From: Clostridia bacterium
Lineage (GTDB): Bacteria; Bacillota_A; Clostridia; Christensenellales; CAG-138
NCBI GenBank assembly: GCA_017394605.1
Contig: JAFPXU010000003.1
Span: forward strand, 1-49,835
Direction: 5' to 3'
DNA: 49,835 nucleotides
Position numbers and translations under genes: made by a program
Shown: in pieces, positions 35,778 to 43,865 of the stretch
How the letters are laid out: each line of letters starts with the position of its first letter
How positions within the stretch are numbered: the stretch's first letter is position 1
The notes under the pieces: generated by a model
Told to the model about the DNA's origin: nothing
What the model saw: only the letters and a program-made list of their open reading frames with translations
Database searches by the model: none

Positions 35778-36815
35778 TCAGATGTCGTAGTACTCGCCGC
35801 GTCTGTAGTCGTAAATGGCGCGGTTGTACATCTGAAGATTCTCGAGCACCCTGCCGGTCCCGATGGCAACGCATGCGACCGGATCCTCCGCGTGATGACA
35901 GGGAAGGGCGGTCCGTTCTTCGATATATTTGTCGAGACCCCGGAGCAGAGAGCCGCCGCCGGTCAGGATGATACCGTTGGTTTTGATGTCCGCGGCCAGC
36001 TCCGGAGGGGTTTTTTCGGACAAAGACTGGATGCACTCCACGATCCTGTTCAGCGGATCGCGCAGAGCGTCGACCATTTCGTTCGTCCCGACCGGAACGG
36101 ACTCCGGCATGCCAGAAAGGAGACTTCTCCCGGTAATATCGACGATTTTCTGATCTTTTTCCATATGCGCCTGACCGTAATCGATCTTGATCTGCTCTGC
36201 CGTTTTATCTCCGATCACGAGAGAATGCTTGTTGCGCATATAGCGGATCAGCGTCTCATCAAACGAATCGCCTGCGCACTTGATGGACTCCGAAATGACG
36301 ACGCTTCCGTAGGAAAGCACGGCAGCGTCCGTCGTTCCGCCCCCGATGTCGACGATCATATGGCCGCAGGGCTCGTTGATGTCGATTCCCGCGCCGATGG
36401 CGGCGGCAATGGGTTCCTGAATCAGATGGCAGCGCTTCGCGCCGGCTTCACGTGCCGCCTCAACAAGGCAACGCTTTTCGGCTTCGGTAACGCCGGAAGG
36501 AACGCAGGCAACGACGCGGGGCCTGTAGAGAAAACTTGTTCCCACGACCTTCCTTAGAAAATACCTCAGCATGCGCGCGGTCACGTCGTAGTTGCTGATC
36601 ACGCCGTCGCGGAGCGGACGTATGACCACGACGTTCGCCGGTGCGCGGCCCATCACACGGCTGGCTTCTTCGCCGATCGCGATCAGCCTTCCGGTATTCC
36701 GGTCGACGGCAACGACCGACGGCTCGCGAAGCACGATCCCGCGGTCCTTGGCATATACAAGAATGCTGGATGTTCCAAGATCGATGCCGACATCAGTTCT
36801 GTCAAAAATGCCCAA
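35778..36815 (-). CDS. mreB: rod-shape protein MreB/Mbl
   Basis: Actin-like filament protein that guides lateral wall synthesis. VGIDLGTSS (about 8-16), REPSVVAVD (about 29), MIVDIGGGTTDAAV (about 155) and ILTGGGSLLRGLD (about 280) are the actin-fold nucleotide motifs. The start is taken as TTG at 36815 (MGIFDRTDVGIDLG), which matches the family N-terminus and has AGAGGG upstream; the ATG six codons earlier has no ribosome site. The length is 345. No mreC or mreD follows; instead NlpC/P60 and L,D-transpeptidase genes do, so this copy may be an Mbl-type paralogue linked to wall remodelling (inference). Confidence 0.95.
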   Translation of the reverse strand: MGIFDRTDVGIDLGTSSILVYAKDRGIVLREPSVVAVDRNTGRLIAIGEEASRVMGRAPANVVVIRPLRDGVISNYDVTARMLRYFLRKVVGTSFLYRPRVVACVPSGVTEAEKRCLVEAAREAGAKRCHLIQEPIAAAIGAGIDINEPCGHMIVDIGGGTTDAAVLSYGSVVISESIKCAGDSFDETLIRYMRNKHSLVIGDKTAEQIKIDYGQAHMEKDQKIVDITGRSLLSGMPESVPVGTNEMVDALRDPLNRIVECIQSLSEKTPPELAADIKTNGIILTGGGSLLRGLDKYIEERTALPCHHAEDPVACVAIGTGRVLENLQMYNRAIYDYRRGEYYDI

Positions 36816-37014
36816 ACTGCAGCCCTCTTTCATTACATACTTTTACTAATTTATTGTAGCAGAACACGCCTGAGCCAAAATAAAACAATCTGTGAAAGAT
36901 AGCCGGGGTGATCCGGACGGTTGTATGCAGACCGGTACATTTCTGACGGATTTCTCCTAAATGTAAAGAAACTTAACATTAATGTATAAAATTATAATAA
37001 ATATGTAAAATAAT

Positions 37015-37043
37015 TTGACATAGAGTTGAATTGATGGTATGTT
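37015..37043 (+). promoter_or_regulatory. promoter of XRE regulator gene
   Basis: TTGACA (37015-37020), 17 bases, TATGTT (37038-37043) preceded by TGG, ending 21 bases before the start codon. Confidence 0.75.
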
Positions 37044-37064
37044 TTTTATCAATGGGGATAGAGG

Positions 37065-37517
37065 ATGAATGCACGGGAGAGACTGCAAAAAAATCTTGTA
37101 CTCCTCAGAAACTGCGCGGGATGGACTGCGTCCGATTTCGGCAGAAAACTGGGAGTAAGCAGACAGACAGTGGGAACGTTTGAAAAAAGCGGGAACAAGC
37201 TGTCTGTGATGCAGTATCTTGCCATTCATAAAGTATTCGATGACGAGATCGACGGATCGGAAGACCCGGAAGACTGTATGCTGAGGATCCTGATGGACTC
37301 GTTGGTCGATCATCCTGACCGGTATCCGGATGGCGTTCGGGATGAGATCCGGATCAATGCCGGACTGTTTGCCCCGTCTATCATGAAAAAGCCTCAGGAC
37401 CGCGGCAGGGTTTCAAAGGCTTGGGCCGCGCTGCTCGACGCTTCCGGAATCCGCTACCGCCGCGATCTTTCTCCCGAACATACGGAACCCTTGAACGGGG
37501 ATTCAGACTCAGAATAA
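37065..37517 (+). CDS. XRE-family helix-turn-helix protein
   Basis: A 150-residue putative DNA-binding protein. The XRE helix-turn-helix spans about residues 5-60, with FGRKLGVSRQTVGTFEKSG as its core. The C-terminal part (about 65-150) is charged and has no recognised effector domain. GGGATAGAGG precedes the ATG. A 48-residue membrane protein starts 15 bases downstream, behind a strong ribosome site, so the two form a small operon. The target is unknown; self-regulation would be usual for this family. Confidence 0.8.
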   Translation: MNARERLQKNLVLLRNCAGWTASDFGRKLGVSRQTVGTFEKSGNKLSVMQYLAIHKVFDDEIDGSEDPEDCMLRILMDSLVDHPDRYPDGVRDEIRINAGLFAPSIMKKPQDRGRVSKAWAALLDASGIRYRRDLSPEHTEPLNGDSDSE

Positions 37518-37532
37518 CTTGGAGGATCAACC

Positions 37533-37679
37533 ATGGAAACGTTGCACGAAAGTCTCGAAAACTGGAAAAAAGGGCTGAACAGACTGAAGAGATACCATCT
37601 TACCCCGTTCGGATATACGGTCGCGACGATCCTTGTCATCGCTTTGGGCGTTATTGCCTGCGGTATCATCATTTTCTGA
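37533..37679 (+). CDS. small single-pass membrane protein (48 aa)
   Basis: A short gene starting METLHESLENWKKG, with a basic amphipathic N-terminal half (1-22) and one hydrophobic helix (about 27-48, ending CGIIIF). GGAGG lies seven bases before the ATG, the best ribosome site in this region, and the frame ends cleanly at TGA 37677-37679. It follows the XRE gene by 15 bases. The topology resembles small membrane-acting peptides and type I toxins, but no homologue is recognised. Confidence 0.65.
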   Translation: METLHESLENWKKGLNRLKRYHLTPFGYTVATILVIALGVIACGIIIF

Positions 37680-37699
37680 GAATCCGGTCTTCTTGCCAA

Positions 37700-37727
37700 T
37701 AAAAAAGCACGCGGCTTTTCCGCGTGC
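37700..37727 (-). terminator. terminator of polyamine transporter operon
   Basis: GCACGCGG (37707-37714) pairs with CCGCGTGC (37720-37727); on the minus strand six T residues follow. It lies 27 bases past the binding-protein stop and is convergent with the small membrane protein gene. Confidence 0.88.
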
Positions 37728-37753
37728 GTGCGTATTATTTCCGGTTCTGCAAC

Positions 37754-39301
37754 TCAGTTTTTGCGTTCATGCTTCCGGTATGTCGTGATGTCAGGAGCGT
37801 TGACCTGCTTTTTCCTGCTGATCTTTTTATCGATCACGGCATAGGCGATCAGAGCCACGATGAGACCTGCGAGTATCCAGCACCAGACCGGAACATTCTT
37901 GATGTTGAAGCAACGGATATTGATCCACATCTGGTTGGTTGCCTCACTCACTTCCTTATTGAAATAAACCATGATGGAAGCCCGCTCAAGCACTTCTTCC
38001 GAGGGATACTGAGCGGCAAGCTGACGGTACAGCTGATCTTCCGATACGGTCAGGATGAAATCATCCTGGCTTTCTTCATCTTCCGAGAAGAAATGTCCGA
38101 CCGGATACTCCACCGTATCTTCTTCATCCTCGTCTGCACCGTAGTTCCATTCCAAGTACTCAAAGACTCTTCCGTCTTCCGAATTGGAGATGACGGAAGT
38201 ATAGCCGATGTAATACATATTCCGGATCACGTTGTCGGGACGGGAGAGGAAATTGATGAACGCCTCCGCGGCGTGCTGTTTATCCGGGTCTCCTTCAACG
38301 CCGTTTTTCAGTTTCACCCATCCATCAAAATAAACGTTTGTGGATTCTTCCGGAACGGCGAATTCCAGAATAAAGTCATCCTCTTCGGCCTGATCCATCG
38401 AATAGACGGCGTCGCCGGACCACTGGAGATTTCCTACGACTTTTCCCGTGATCATATCCGCTTTGCCGGAGTCGGTCTCGAAAGAATACAGGTTGTCCTT
38501 GATGGACTGGAGGTAATCCTGGACCTTCGCGATCATCTCCGGGGACGTGTCGTTCATCTCGTCCTGCAGACGGGTAGGATAGTCGGGACTGTTTTTGAAG
38601 GAATCTGACGTCAGCAGATCCGATTTCAAAGCGCCCAGCGCGGCGAAATAAGTATCTCGTACGTTGTCTTTGACCGTGATCTGGCGCTTATAGGACGTGT
38701 TGTCGATCAGGTGCCAGGTCGAGGCGTCTTCGCGGGAAACGACTTCCGGGTTGTAGACAAATCCCGTAACGCCCCACATGAAACCGGCAGCGTATTTATC
38801 CCAGGTGCTTCCGTTGATTTCGTGTGTCTCGAACATGCGGCGGATGTACGGAGAGACGCCTTTGATGTAGTAATTGTTCTCGTCGCTTTCATCGAAGAAT
38901 TCATCTGAAAGAGGGGAGAGTTTGTCTTCCGCCATCAGCTTCATGATCATGTACTCGGACGGGCAGACCAGGTCGAACACGTCTCCCAGCGTGAGCATGT
39001 TGTACAGGTCTTCATTCGTTCCGAACGTGGAGTATTCGACTCTGACTTTTTTGTGATAGGTATCATAGTACCAGTCCTCAAAGTCGTTTACCATGTGGTT
39101 TTCACCGAAGATATCGCCGCTTTCAAGGTCGATGACTTCATCCTCGCCCCAGTCGCCCTCGTCGATATACTCCTCCCAGCTGCAGACACGCAGAACGGTT
39201 TCACCGTCGTCCGCAGCAAGCGTTCCGAACGGGAAGACAAGTACCGCCGCAAGCATGGCGCAGAAAAGAGATAGCGTTTTTTTCAGAAAGATACGTGTCA
39301 T
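37754..39301 (-). CDS. potD: spermidine/putrescine ABC transporter substrate-binding protein, membrane-anchored
   Basis: Extracellular polyamine-binding protein of 515 residues. A signal peptide (about 1-30) ends near GTLAA; LRVCSWEEYID and later DLVCPSEYMI are typical of the PotD family, and AEAFINFLSRPDN is a family motif near the end of the binding domain. It is about 150 residues longer than usual. The C-terminal extension has a membrane helix (about 465-487, VPVWCWILAGLIVALIAYAV) and a basic tail, so it is anchored at the C-terminus rather than by lipid. Last gene of the operon, one base after potC. Confidence 0.92.
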   Translation of the reverse strand: MTRIFLKKTLSLFCAMLAAVLVFPFGTLAADDGETVLRVCSWEEYIDEGDWGEDEVIDLESGDIFGENHMVNDFEDWYYDTYHKKVRVEYSTFGTNEDLYNMLTLGDVFDLVCPSEYMIMKLMAEDKLSPLSDEFFDESDENNYYIKGVSPYIRRMFETHEINGSTWDKYAAGFMWGVTGFVYNPEVVSREDASTWHLIDNTSYKRQITVKDNVRDTYFAALGALKSDLLTSDSFKNSPDYPTRLQDEMNDTSPEMIAKVQDYLQSIKDNLYSFETDSGKADMITGKVVGNLQWSGDAVYSMDQAEEDDFILEFAVPEESTNVYFDGWVKLKNGVEGDPDKQHAAEAFINFLSRPDNVIRNMYYIGYTSVISNSEDGRVFEYLEWNYGADEDEEDTVEYPVGHFFSEDEESQDDFILTVSEDQLYRQLAAQYPSEEVLERASIMVYFNKEVSEATNQMWINIRCFNIKNVPVWCWILAGLIVALIAYAVIDKKISRKKQVNAPDITTYRKHERKN

Positions 39302-39302
39302 A

Positions 39303-40109
39303 TCAGACTGCCCTCCTCTGCTTCATGGCATTGCTGTCCTTGTTCGCGTTGATGTTGATGACAGCCACAACCACGATAACGATCAGAAAGATTACGGTGG
39401 AAAGCGCCCACAGGGCGGTCTTGATCTCCGTATGGGATCCTTTCGTAGCGTTTACGACGTAGGTGCTGATGGTGTCGAACATGGCGGGCTTTGTATAAGT
39501 CGCGATGAAATAATCATCCAGCGACAGCGTGATCGCAAGCATGAAACCGGAAACGATGCCGGAGAAGATCTGCGGGAAAACGACGCGGACCAGTGCCTTG
39601 AAAGGCGTCGCGCCGAGATCCAGAGCGGCTTCGTAAAGGCTGGAATCCATCTGCTTCAGTTTCGGGATCACGGAAAGATATACGAACGGGGCCGACAGCG
39701 TCACATGCCCGAACAACAGCGGGAGATAGGTGTCCTTGCTGATCCCGAGAACGACGACGAGCAGGATGCACAGGGAAAAGCCCGTGACGACATCCGCGTT
39801 GATGACCGGAATCTGGTTGACCGAGGCGTAAGCCCTGTCGACCAGGGATCTGGAGTAGAACGATCCGACTGCGCCGAGCGTTCCCAGTATAGTTGCCAGA
39901 ACGGAAGAGGCGAGAGCCAGAATGACCGTTCCGAGAATCATGTTCCGGAGTTCTTCCGTCGTAAAGAGACGGATATAGTTATCGAACGAGAAACTCTGGA
40001 AAGTACCGATCTGGGAGGCGTTCGTAAAGCTGTAGAACGCGAGAACGAGAATCGGAACATACAGGAACAGAAGGACGAGTATGATGAAAGCAAATCCGAA
40101 TTTTCTCAT
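39303..40109 (-). CDS. potC: spermidine/putrescine ABC transporter permease PotC
   Basis: Inner permease subunit, 268 residues with six predicted membrane helices. The permease EAA loop reads EAALDLGATPFKALVRVVFPQI (given here in two parts: EAALDLGA and TPFKALVRVVFPQI), which contacts the ATPase. Its start overlaps the potB stop by one base, so translation is coupled. Confidence 0.95.
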   Translation of the reverse strand: MRKFGFAFIILVLLFLYVPILVLAFYSFTNASQIGTFQSFSFDNYIRLFTTEELRNMILGTVILALASSVLATILGTLGAVGSFYSRSLVDRAYASVNQIPVINADVVTGFSLCILLVVVLGISKDTYLPLLFGHVTLSAPFVYLSVIPKLKQMDSSLYEAALDLGATPFKALVRVVFPQIFSGIVSGFMLAITLSLDDYFIATYTKPAMFDTISTYVVNATKGSHTEIKTALWALSTVIFLIVIVVVAVININANKDSNAMKQRRAV

Positions 40110-40897
40110 TACAGCATCGCACCTCCTCTTTTAACTTCTCCTTCGCCGACGCTGTCGGTGAGAAGCGTGAATCCGCAGATAACAGCGAGAAGGATCAGCG
40201 CGATCATCGAGCCTCCGTGCCAGTTGTAGGCGGAGAAATAGCTTCCGATCAGACTGCCCATGATATAGGTGCTGTTATACAGCATGTCCAGAACGACATA
40301 GTTGGTCATGGCGGGCAGAAAAACCATGGAGACGCCGCTCAGGATTCCCGGCACCGATAGGGGAAGGGTGACTTCCAGGAACGTGCTCGTGCTGTTTGCA
40401 CCGAGGTCGCGCGCGGCTTCCCCGAAATCAGGGGGAAGCTTCACGATGACGTTGTAAATGGGCAGGATCATGAACGGCAGAAAATCGTACGTCATGCCGA
40501 GAACGGAATTCAGGAAGGGATAGTACGCGAGATTCCGCTCGATCATGGTCAGGATTTCTTTCAATGCCGTGATTCTCAGCGAGAAGTTGATCCACATGGG
40601 CATGACGAAGACCATGATGATGACGCTTTTCGCCTTCAGTTTGCTGGTGGCAAGGAAATACGCGGTCGGATACGCGAGGAGCAGGCAGACGACCGTCACA
40701 ACGAATGCCAGCGCGAAACTGTAGCACAGCGTGCCCAGCGTGTTCGGATCCGAGAAGAAACCGGTCAGATTTGCCAGGGAGAACTGTCCCTCTCCGTTTG
40801 TGAACGCGTAGAAGAACAGCACAAACAGAGGAGCGACCACAAAAATGATCAGAAACACGGCATAGGGTATGCCGAGGAGTTTTCTTGAAAATCTCAT
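40109..40897 (-). CDS. potB: spermidine/putrescine ABC transporter permease PotB
   Basis: Second permease subunit, 262 residues, six predicted helices. The EAA loop is EAARDLGANSTSTFLEVTLP, starting near residue 160. GGAGG lies a few bases before the ATG. Lies 15 bases after potA and overlaps potC by one base. Confidence 0.95.
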   Translation of the reverse strand: MRFSRKLLGIPYAVFLIIFVVAPLFVLFFYAFTNGEGQFSLANLTGFFSDPNTLGTLCYSFALAFVVTVVCLLLAYPTAYFLATSKLKAKSVIIMVFVMPMWINFSLRITALKEILTMIERNLAYYPFLNSVLGMTYDFLPFMILPIYNVIVKLPPDFGEAARDLGANSTSTFLEVTLPLSVPGILSGVSMVFLPAMTNYVVLDMLYNSTYIMGSLIGSYFSAYNWHGGSMIALILLAVICGFTLLTDSVGEGEVKRGGAML

Positions 40898-40912
40898 TCC
40901 GGATTCCTCCCC

Positions 40913-42352
40913 TTATTTCTTGACGGTAAAGCGCATTTTGTCGATCGGGAGCTCCAGACCGACGAGGTCTCCCATGTTCCAGAGGTATTCGTCGTCCACG
41001 ATGAAGTCCTGACCGATATCCGTGTTGATAACGTAGCTGTAATGGTCGCCCATGTAGATCAGGTCGCTGATGATGCCCTGGACAAGGCAGTCTTCCACGT
41101 TATCGGACATCTTGATATCGGACGGCTCGATCGCAGCGATGATATGAACCTTTTCCGGATCGATCAGTTCGCCGTTGGCGGTGACGAGCTGGTTGTCCGC
41201 GTTGCGGCTGCTGCCCTTGATAATGTTCTCCACCTTTGTGTCGAGGACGCTCCCGTTGAACTCCAGCATCTGGTCGCGGTTCATGTCAACGTTGAAGTAG
41301 TTCGTGTGCTCCGCGGCGATCATGATGTGAATGCCGTCCGGATCCACTTTCATGCCGACAGAAGAGCCGGGTTCGGCGGATTTCGTGCTCTGGATCACAA
41401 GCTCGTACCGTCCGGATTGCACCGTGATCTCATAATGCATGCCCTTGAAGATAACGTCTGTGACTTTGCCGTTGATCTGGCCCTCTCCGGGCTTTGTGAT
41501 CTGGATGTCTTCCGGACGGACGACAGCCGTGATCTGGGTTCCTTCCGGATAATCGTCCACGACTTCGAACTGTCCGCCGGCGAAACGCGCTTTCAGATGG
41601 CCTGTCATAATGCCGTTGAAGATGTTGCTTTCTCCGATAAAGTCCGCGACAAACGCGTTTTCCGGTTCGTTGTAAATGCCTTCCGGCGTGCCGATCTGCT
41701 GAATCTTTCCTTCCGACATGACGACGATCTTATCGGACATCGTCAGCGCTTCTTCCTGATCGTGCGTGACATAGATGAAGGTGATACCGAGCTCTCTGTG
41801 CATGTTTTTCAGCTCGAGCTGCATTTCCTTGCGCATCTTCAGGTCGAGCGCACCGAGCGGCTCGTCAAGAAGCAGGATTTCCGGTTCGTTAACCAGAGCG
41901 CGGGCGATTGCGACACGCTGTTGCTGTCCGCCGGAAAGCGTGGAGACGCTGCGGCTTTCGAAGCCTTCAAGATCGACCAGCTGCAGGACTTTTTTTACCT
42001 TGTTCCGAATGACGTCCTTCGGGGTTTTTTTCTGCTTTAATCCAAAAGCGATGTTCTCATAGATATTCATGTGGGGAAACAGAGCGTATCGCTGGAACAC
42101 CGTATTGATCGGCCGGAGGTTGGGCGGCAGGTGAGCAATGTCCTTTCCGTTCAGAAGGATCTCGCCTGAAGTCGGACGGTCGAATCCGGCTATCATTCTC
42201 AGGGTTGTCGTCTTGCCGCAGCCGGACGGCCCGAGAAAGGTAACGAATTCTCCTCGCTTGACCTCGAGATTGAAATCGGATACTGCTACGAATCCGTCTT
42301 CGAAGGATTTTGTGATGTGTTTCAGTTCAATGATGTTGCTGCTGTCTGTCAT
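40913..42352 (-). CDS. potA: spermidine/putrescine ABC transporter ATP-binding protein, extended
   Basis: ABC ATPase powering polyamine import. Walker [10 protein letters not shown] at 41-49, Q-loop [11 protein letters not shown] near 85, signature LSGGQQQR at 139-146 and Walker B LLLDEP at 160-165. The C-terminal TOBE region is about 100 residues longer than in typical PotA (479 against about 370), with two TOBE-like stretches (about 240-320 and 385-475). The start is taken at 42352 because AAGGGG sits about eight bases upstream; the ATG at 42358 would touch that site. Confidence 0.94.
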   Translation of the reverse strand: MTDSSNIIELKHITKSFEDGFVAVSDFNLEVKRGEFVTFLGPSGCGKTTTLRMIAGFDRPTSGEILLNGKDIAHLPPNLRPINTVFQRYALFPHMNIYENIAFGLKQKKTPKDVIRNKVKKVLQLVDLEGFESRSVSTLSGGQQQRVAIARALVNEPEILLLDEPLGALDLKMRKEMQLELKNMHRELGITFIYVTHDQEEALTMSDKIVVMSEGKIQQIGTPEGIYNEPENAFVADFIGESNIFNGIMTGHLKARFAGGQFEVVDDYPEGTQITAVVRPEDIQITKPGEGQINGKVTDVIFKGMHYEITVQSGRYELVIQSTKSAEPGSSVGMKVDPDGIHIMIAAEHTNYFNVDMNRDQMLEFNGSVLDTKVENIIKGSSRNADNQLVTANGELIDPEKVHIIAAIEPSDIKMSDNVEDCLVQGIISDLIYMGDHYSYVINTDIGQDFIVDDEYLWNMGDLVGLELPIDKMRFTVKK

Positions 42353-42410
42353 ATTCATTCCCCTTATATGTGTAATAAAAAATGATTAATGATTGCGTGC
42401 GTTCAGTCGG

Positions 42411-42968
42411 TCAGAAGCTTGGCGGCGTGCTGACCCAGATGAGCCTTGCGGAGCGGACGCCCGGATTCTCCACATAGTGGACTTTATCCGCTTCGTAATA
42501 AAAGCTCTCCCCGGATTTCGCTTCGTATTTCTTGTCACCGTAATGGATCATGATGCGGCCGTTCAGGACGTATCCGAACTCCTCTCCGTTATGCGGGGAA
42601 TCCGGTTCCGACTGCTGGCCGGGAGCAAGCGTGACAAGGATCGGTTCCATCTGATTGCTCTGGGCGGAGGGAACGATCCAACGGGTGATATTTCCTGAAC
42701 TGTCGGTCTTTTCAAAGCATTCATTAGGCTGGAAGACGATCTGCTCCTGTCCTGAGGCCTTGAAAAAATCGGAAGGCGTGGTGCCGAGGCATTCGATCAG
42801 ATCAAGAAGCGTAACGATGGAGGGGGATACCTGACCCCGCTCCAACTGGGAGATGAAGCCCTTGGTCAGCTCGGTTCTGTCCGCCAGCTCCTGCTGCGTA
42901 AGTCCCGCCTGTTTTCTTAGATTTTTCAGCTGATTGCCGATGTTGCGATTAATCGTTTCTGTATCCAT
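42411..42968 (-). CDS. XRE-cupin transcriptional regulator (PuuR-like)
   Basis: A 185-residue regulator: helix-turn-helix at about 9-62 (core QQELADRTELTKGFISQLERG) and a C-terminal cupin domain (about 105-180, with HNGEEFGYVLNG). This pairing is typical of polyamine-responsive regulators such as PuuR. It is the first gene of the polyamine transport operon (58 bases ahead of potA), with a strong promoter upstream, so it probably regulates both itself and potABCD. The cupin is the likely effector-binding part (inference). Confidence 0.92.
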   Translation of the reverse strand: MDTETINRNIGNQLKNLRKQAGLTQQELADRTELTKGFISQLERGQVSPSIVTLLDLIECLGTTPSDFFKASGQEQIVFQPNECFEKTDSSGNITRWIVPSAQSNQMEPILVTLAPGQQSEPDSPHNGEEFGYVLNGRIMIHYGDKKYEAKSGESFYYEADKVHYVENPGVRSARLIWVSTPPSF

Positions 42969-42998
42969 TTTAATCCTCTATTACTAAACAGAAAGTTT

Positions 42999-43046
42999 AT
43001 TTTTAGAGACACAAAGCAATTATACAATCTCTAAACAAAGAGTCAA
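42999..43046 (-). promoter_or_regulatory. promoter and candidate operator of polyamine operon
   Basis: On the minus strand TTGACT (43046-43041), 16 bases, perfect TATAAT (43024-43019). An 8-bp inverted repeat, TTTAGAGA/TCTCTAAA (43028-43035 and 43002-43009), has one arm inside the spacer and one just downstream of the -10, a layout suited to repression by the XRE-cupin protein. A further GTTTAG lies near 42990-42985. The rest of 43047-43152 is AT-rich and shows no gene. Confidence 0.72.
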
Positions 43047-43152
43047 GTATTAATATACAAATAGTCTTTTTTTTATGAACGAAACACGGCTGATCCTCGT
43101 GTGTGAAGCCGTTGAGAGAGCAGGAATTACGGTTGGGAACAGGCCGTTCGAA

Positions 43153-43197
43153 TTGACAAAATGACAGGATCATATTATATTACCTATTGAACAGGTA
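43153..43197 (+). promoter_or_regulatory. promoter of MOSC gene with small inverted repeat
   Basis: Consensus TTGACA (43153-43158), 17 bases, TATATT (43176-43181). Immediately after lies TACCT-ATTGAAC-AGGTA (43181-43197), placed at the expected transcription start; it may be an operator or a leader hairpin. Confidence 0.7.
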
Positions 43198-43276
43198 GGA
43201 TAAGAAAACGACGAAACGCGCGGTTCCGTCAGGGAAGAAGGAACCGGACGCATGCGGGAAGGACGGAGCGACAGAA

Positions 43277-43717
43277 ATGGGCGAAGTGAAAGCGGTTTGC
43301 ATCAGCAGGAAAAAGGGGATGCCGAAGGAGCCCGTGGATTCGATCCGGCTCATCGAGGATCACGGTATTGAAGGCGATGCGCACGCGGGGAAATGGCACC
43401 GGCAGGTCAGTCTCCTGAGTTATGAGGCGATCGAGGAATTCAAAAAAAGGGGAATAGAAATACGGGACGGCGCGTTCGGGGAAAATATCGTTGTATCGGG
43501 ATATGATCTGAAGAGTCTCAAACCGGGTACCGTTTTCAGGATCGGGGACGTTCTTCTGGAGTTGACGCAGATAGGAAAGGAATGTCACAGTCACTGCGTG
43601 ATCTTCCACACCGTCGGAGACTGCATCATGCCCCGCGAGGGAGTTTTTACGAAAGTCCTGAACGGGGGGATCGTGAAACCCGGCGACAGGGTGGAGATCG
43701 TTTCATCCGGAGCATAG
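43277..43717 (+). CDS. MOSC-domain protein
   Basis: A 146-residue protein that is almost entirely a MOSC domain (the C-terminal domain of molybdenum-cofactor sulfurases; stand-alone forms act as sulfur or electron carriers). GIEGDAHAG (about 31-39), DGAFGENIVVSG (about 65-76) and IGKECHSHC with two Cys (about 101-109) are the visible marks; the invariant MOSC cysteine is likely one of these. No molybdenum cofactor gene is nearby. The leader (43182-43276) contains a CGGTTCC/GGAACCG pairing (about 43222-43247). A terminator follows. Confidence 0.88.
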   Translation: MGEVKAVCISRKKGMPKEPVDSIRLIEDHGIEGDAHAGKWHRQVSLLSYEAIEEFKKRGIEIRDGAFGENIVVSGYDLKSLKPGTVFRIGDVLLELTQIGKECHSHCVIFHTVGDCIMPREGVFTKVLNGGIVKPGDRVEIVSSGA

Positions 43718-43737
43718 AGGAAAGAACGCTGCATGAG

Positions 43738-43793
43738 ACAGACCCGCGGATTTTCCGGCAGAGACCGGAAGCAACAGACGCGGGTCTTTTTTT
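43738..43793 (+). terminator. terminator of MOSC gene
   Basis: AGACCCGCG pairs with CGCGGGTCT across an inner TCCGG/CCGGA hairpin, and eight T residues follow. It lies about 20 bases past the stop. Confidence 0.85.
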
Positions 43794-43826
43794 ATCGGCG
43801 GAAACCGTCACCGCGGCAGGGAAACG

Positions 43827-43859
43827 TTGGAAACACATTCGGTACTGGTATGCTATACT
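43827..43859 (+). promoter_or_regulatory. promoter very close to YdcF-like start
   Basis: TTGGAA (43827-43832) is followed by two overlapping extended -10 candidates: TGG-TATGCT (43849-43854, 16-base spacer) and TGC-TATACT (43854-43859). The ATG is at 43866, seven bases after the second. Confidence 0.6.
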
Positions 43860-43865
43860 TTTAAT

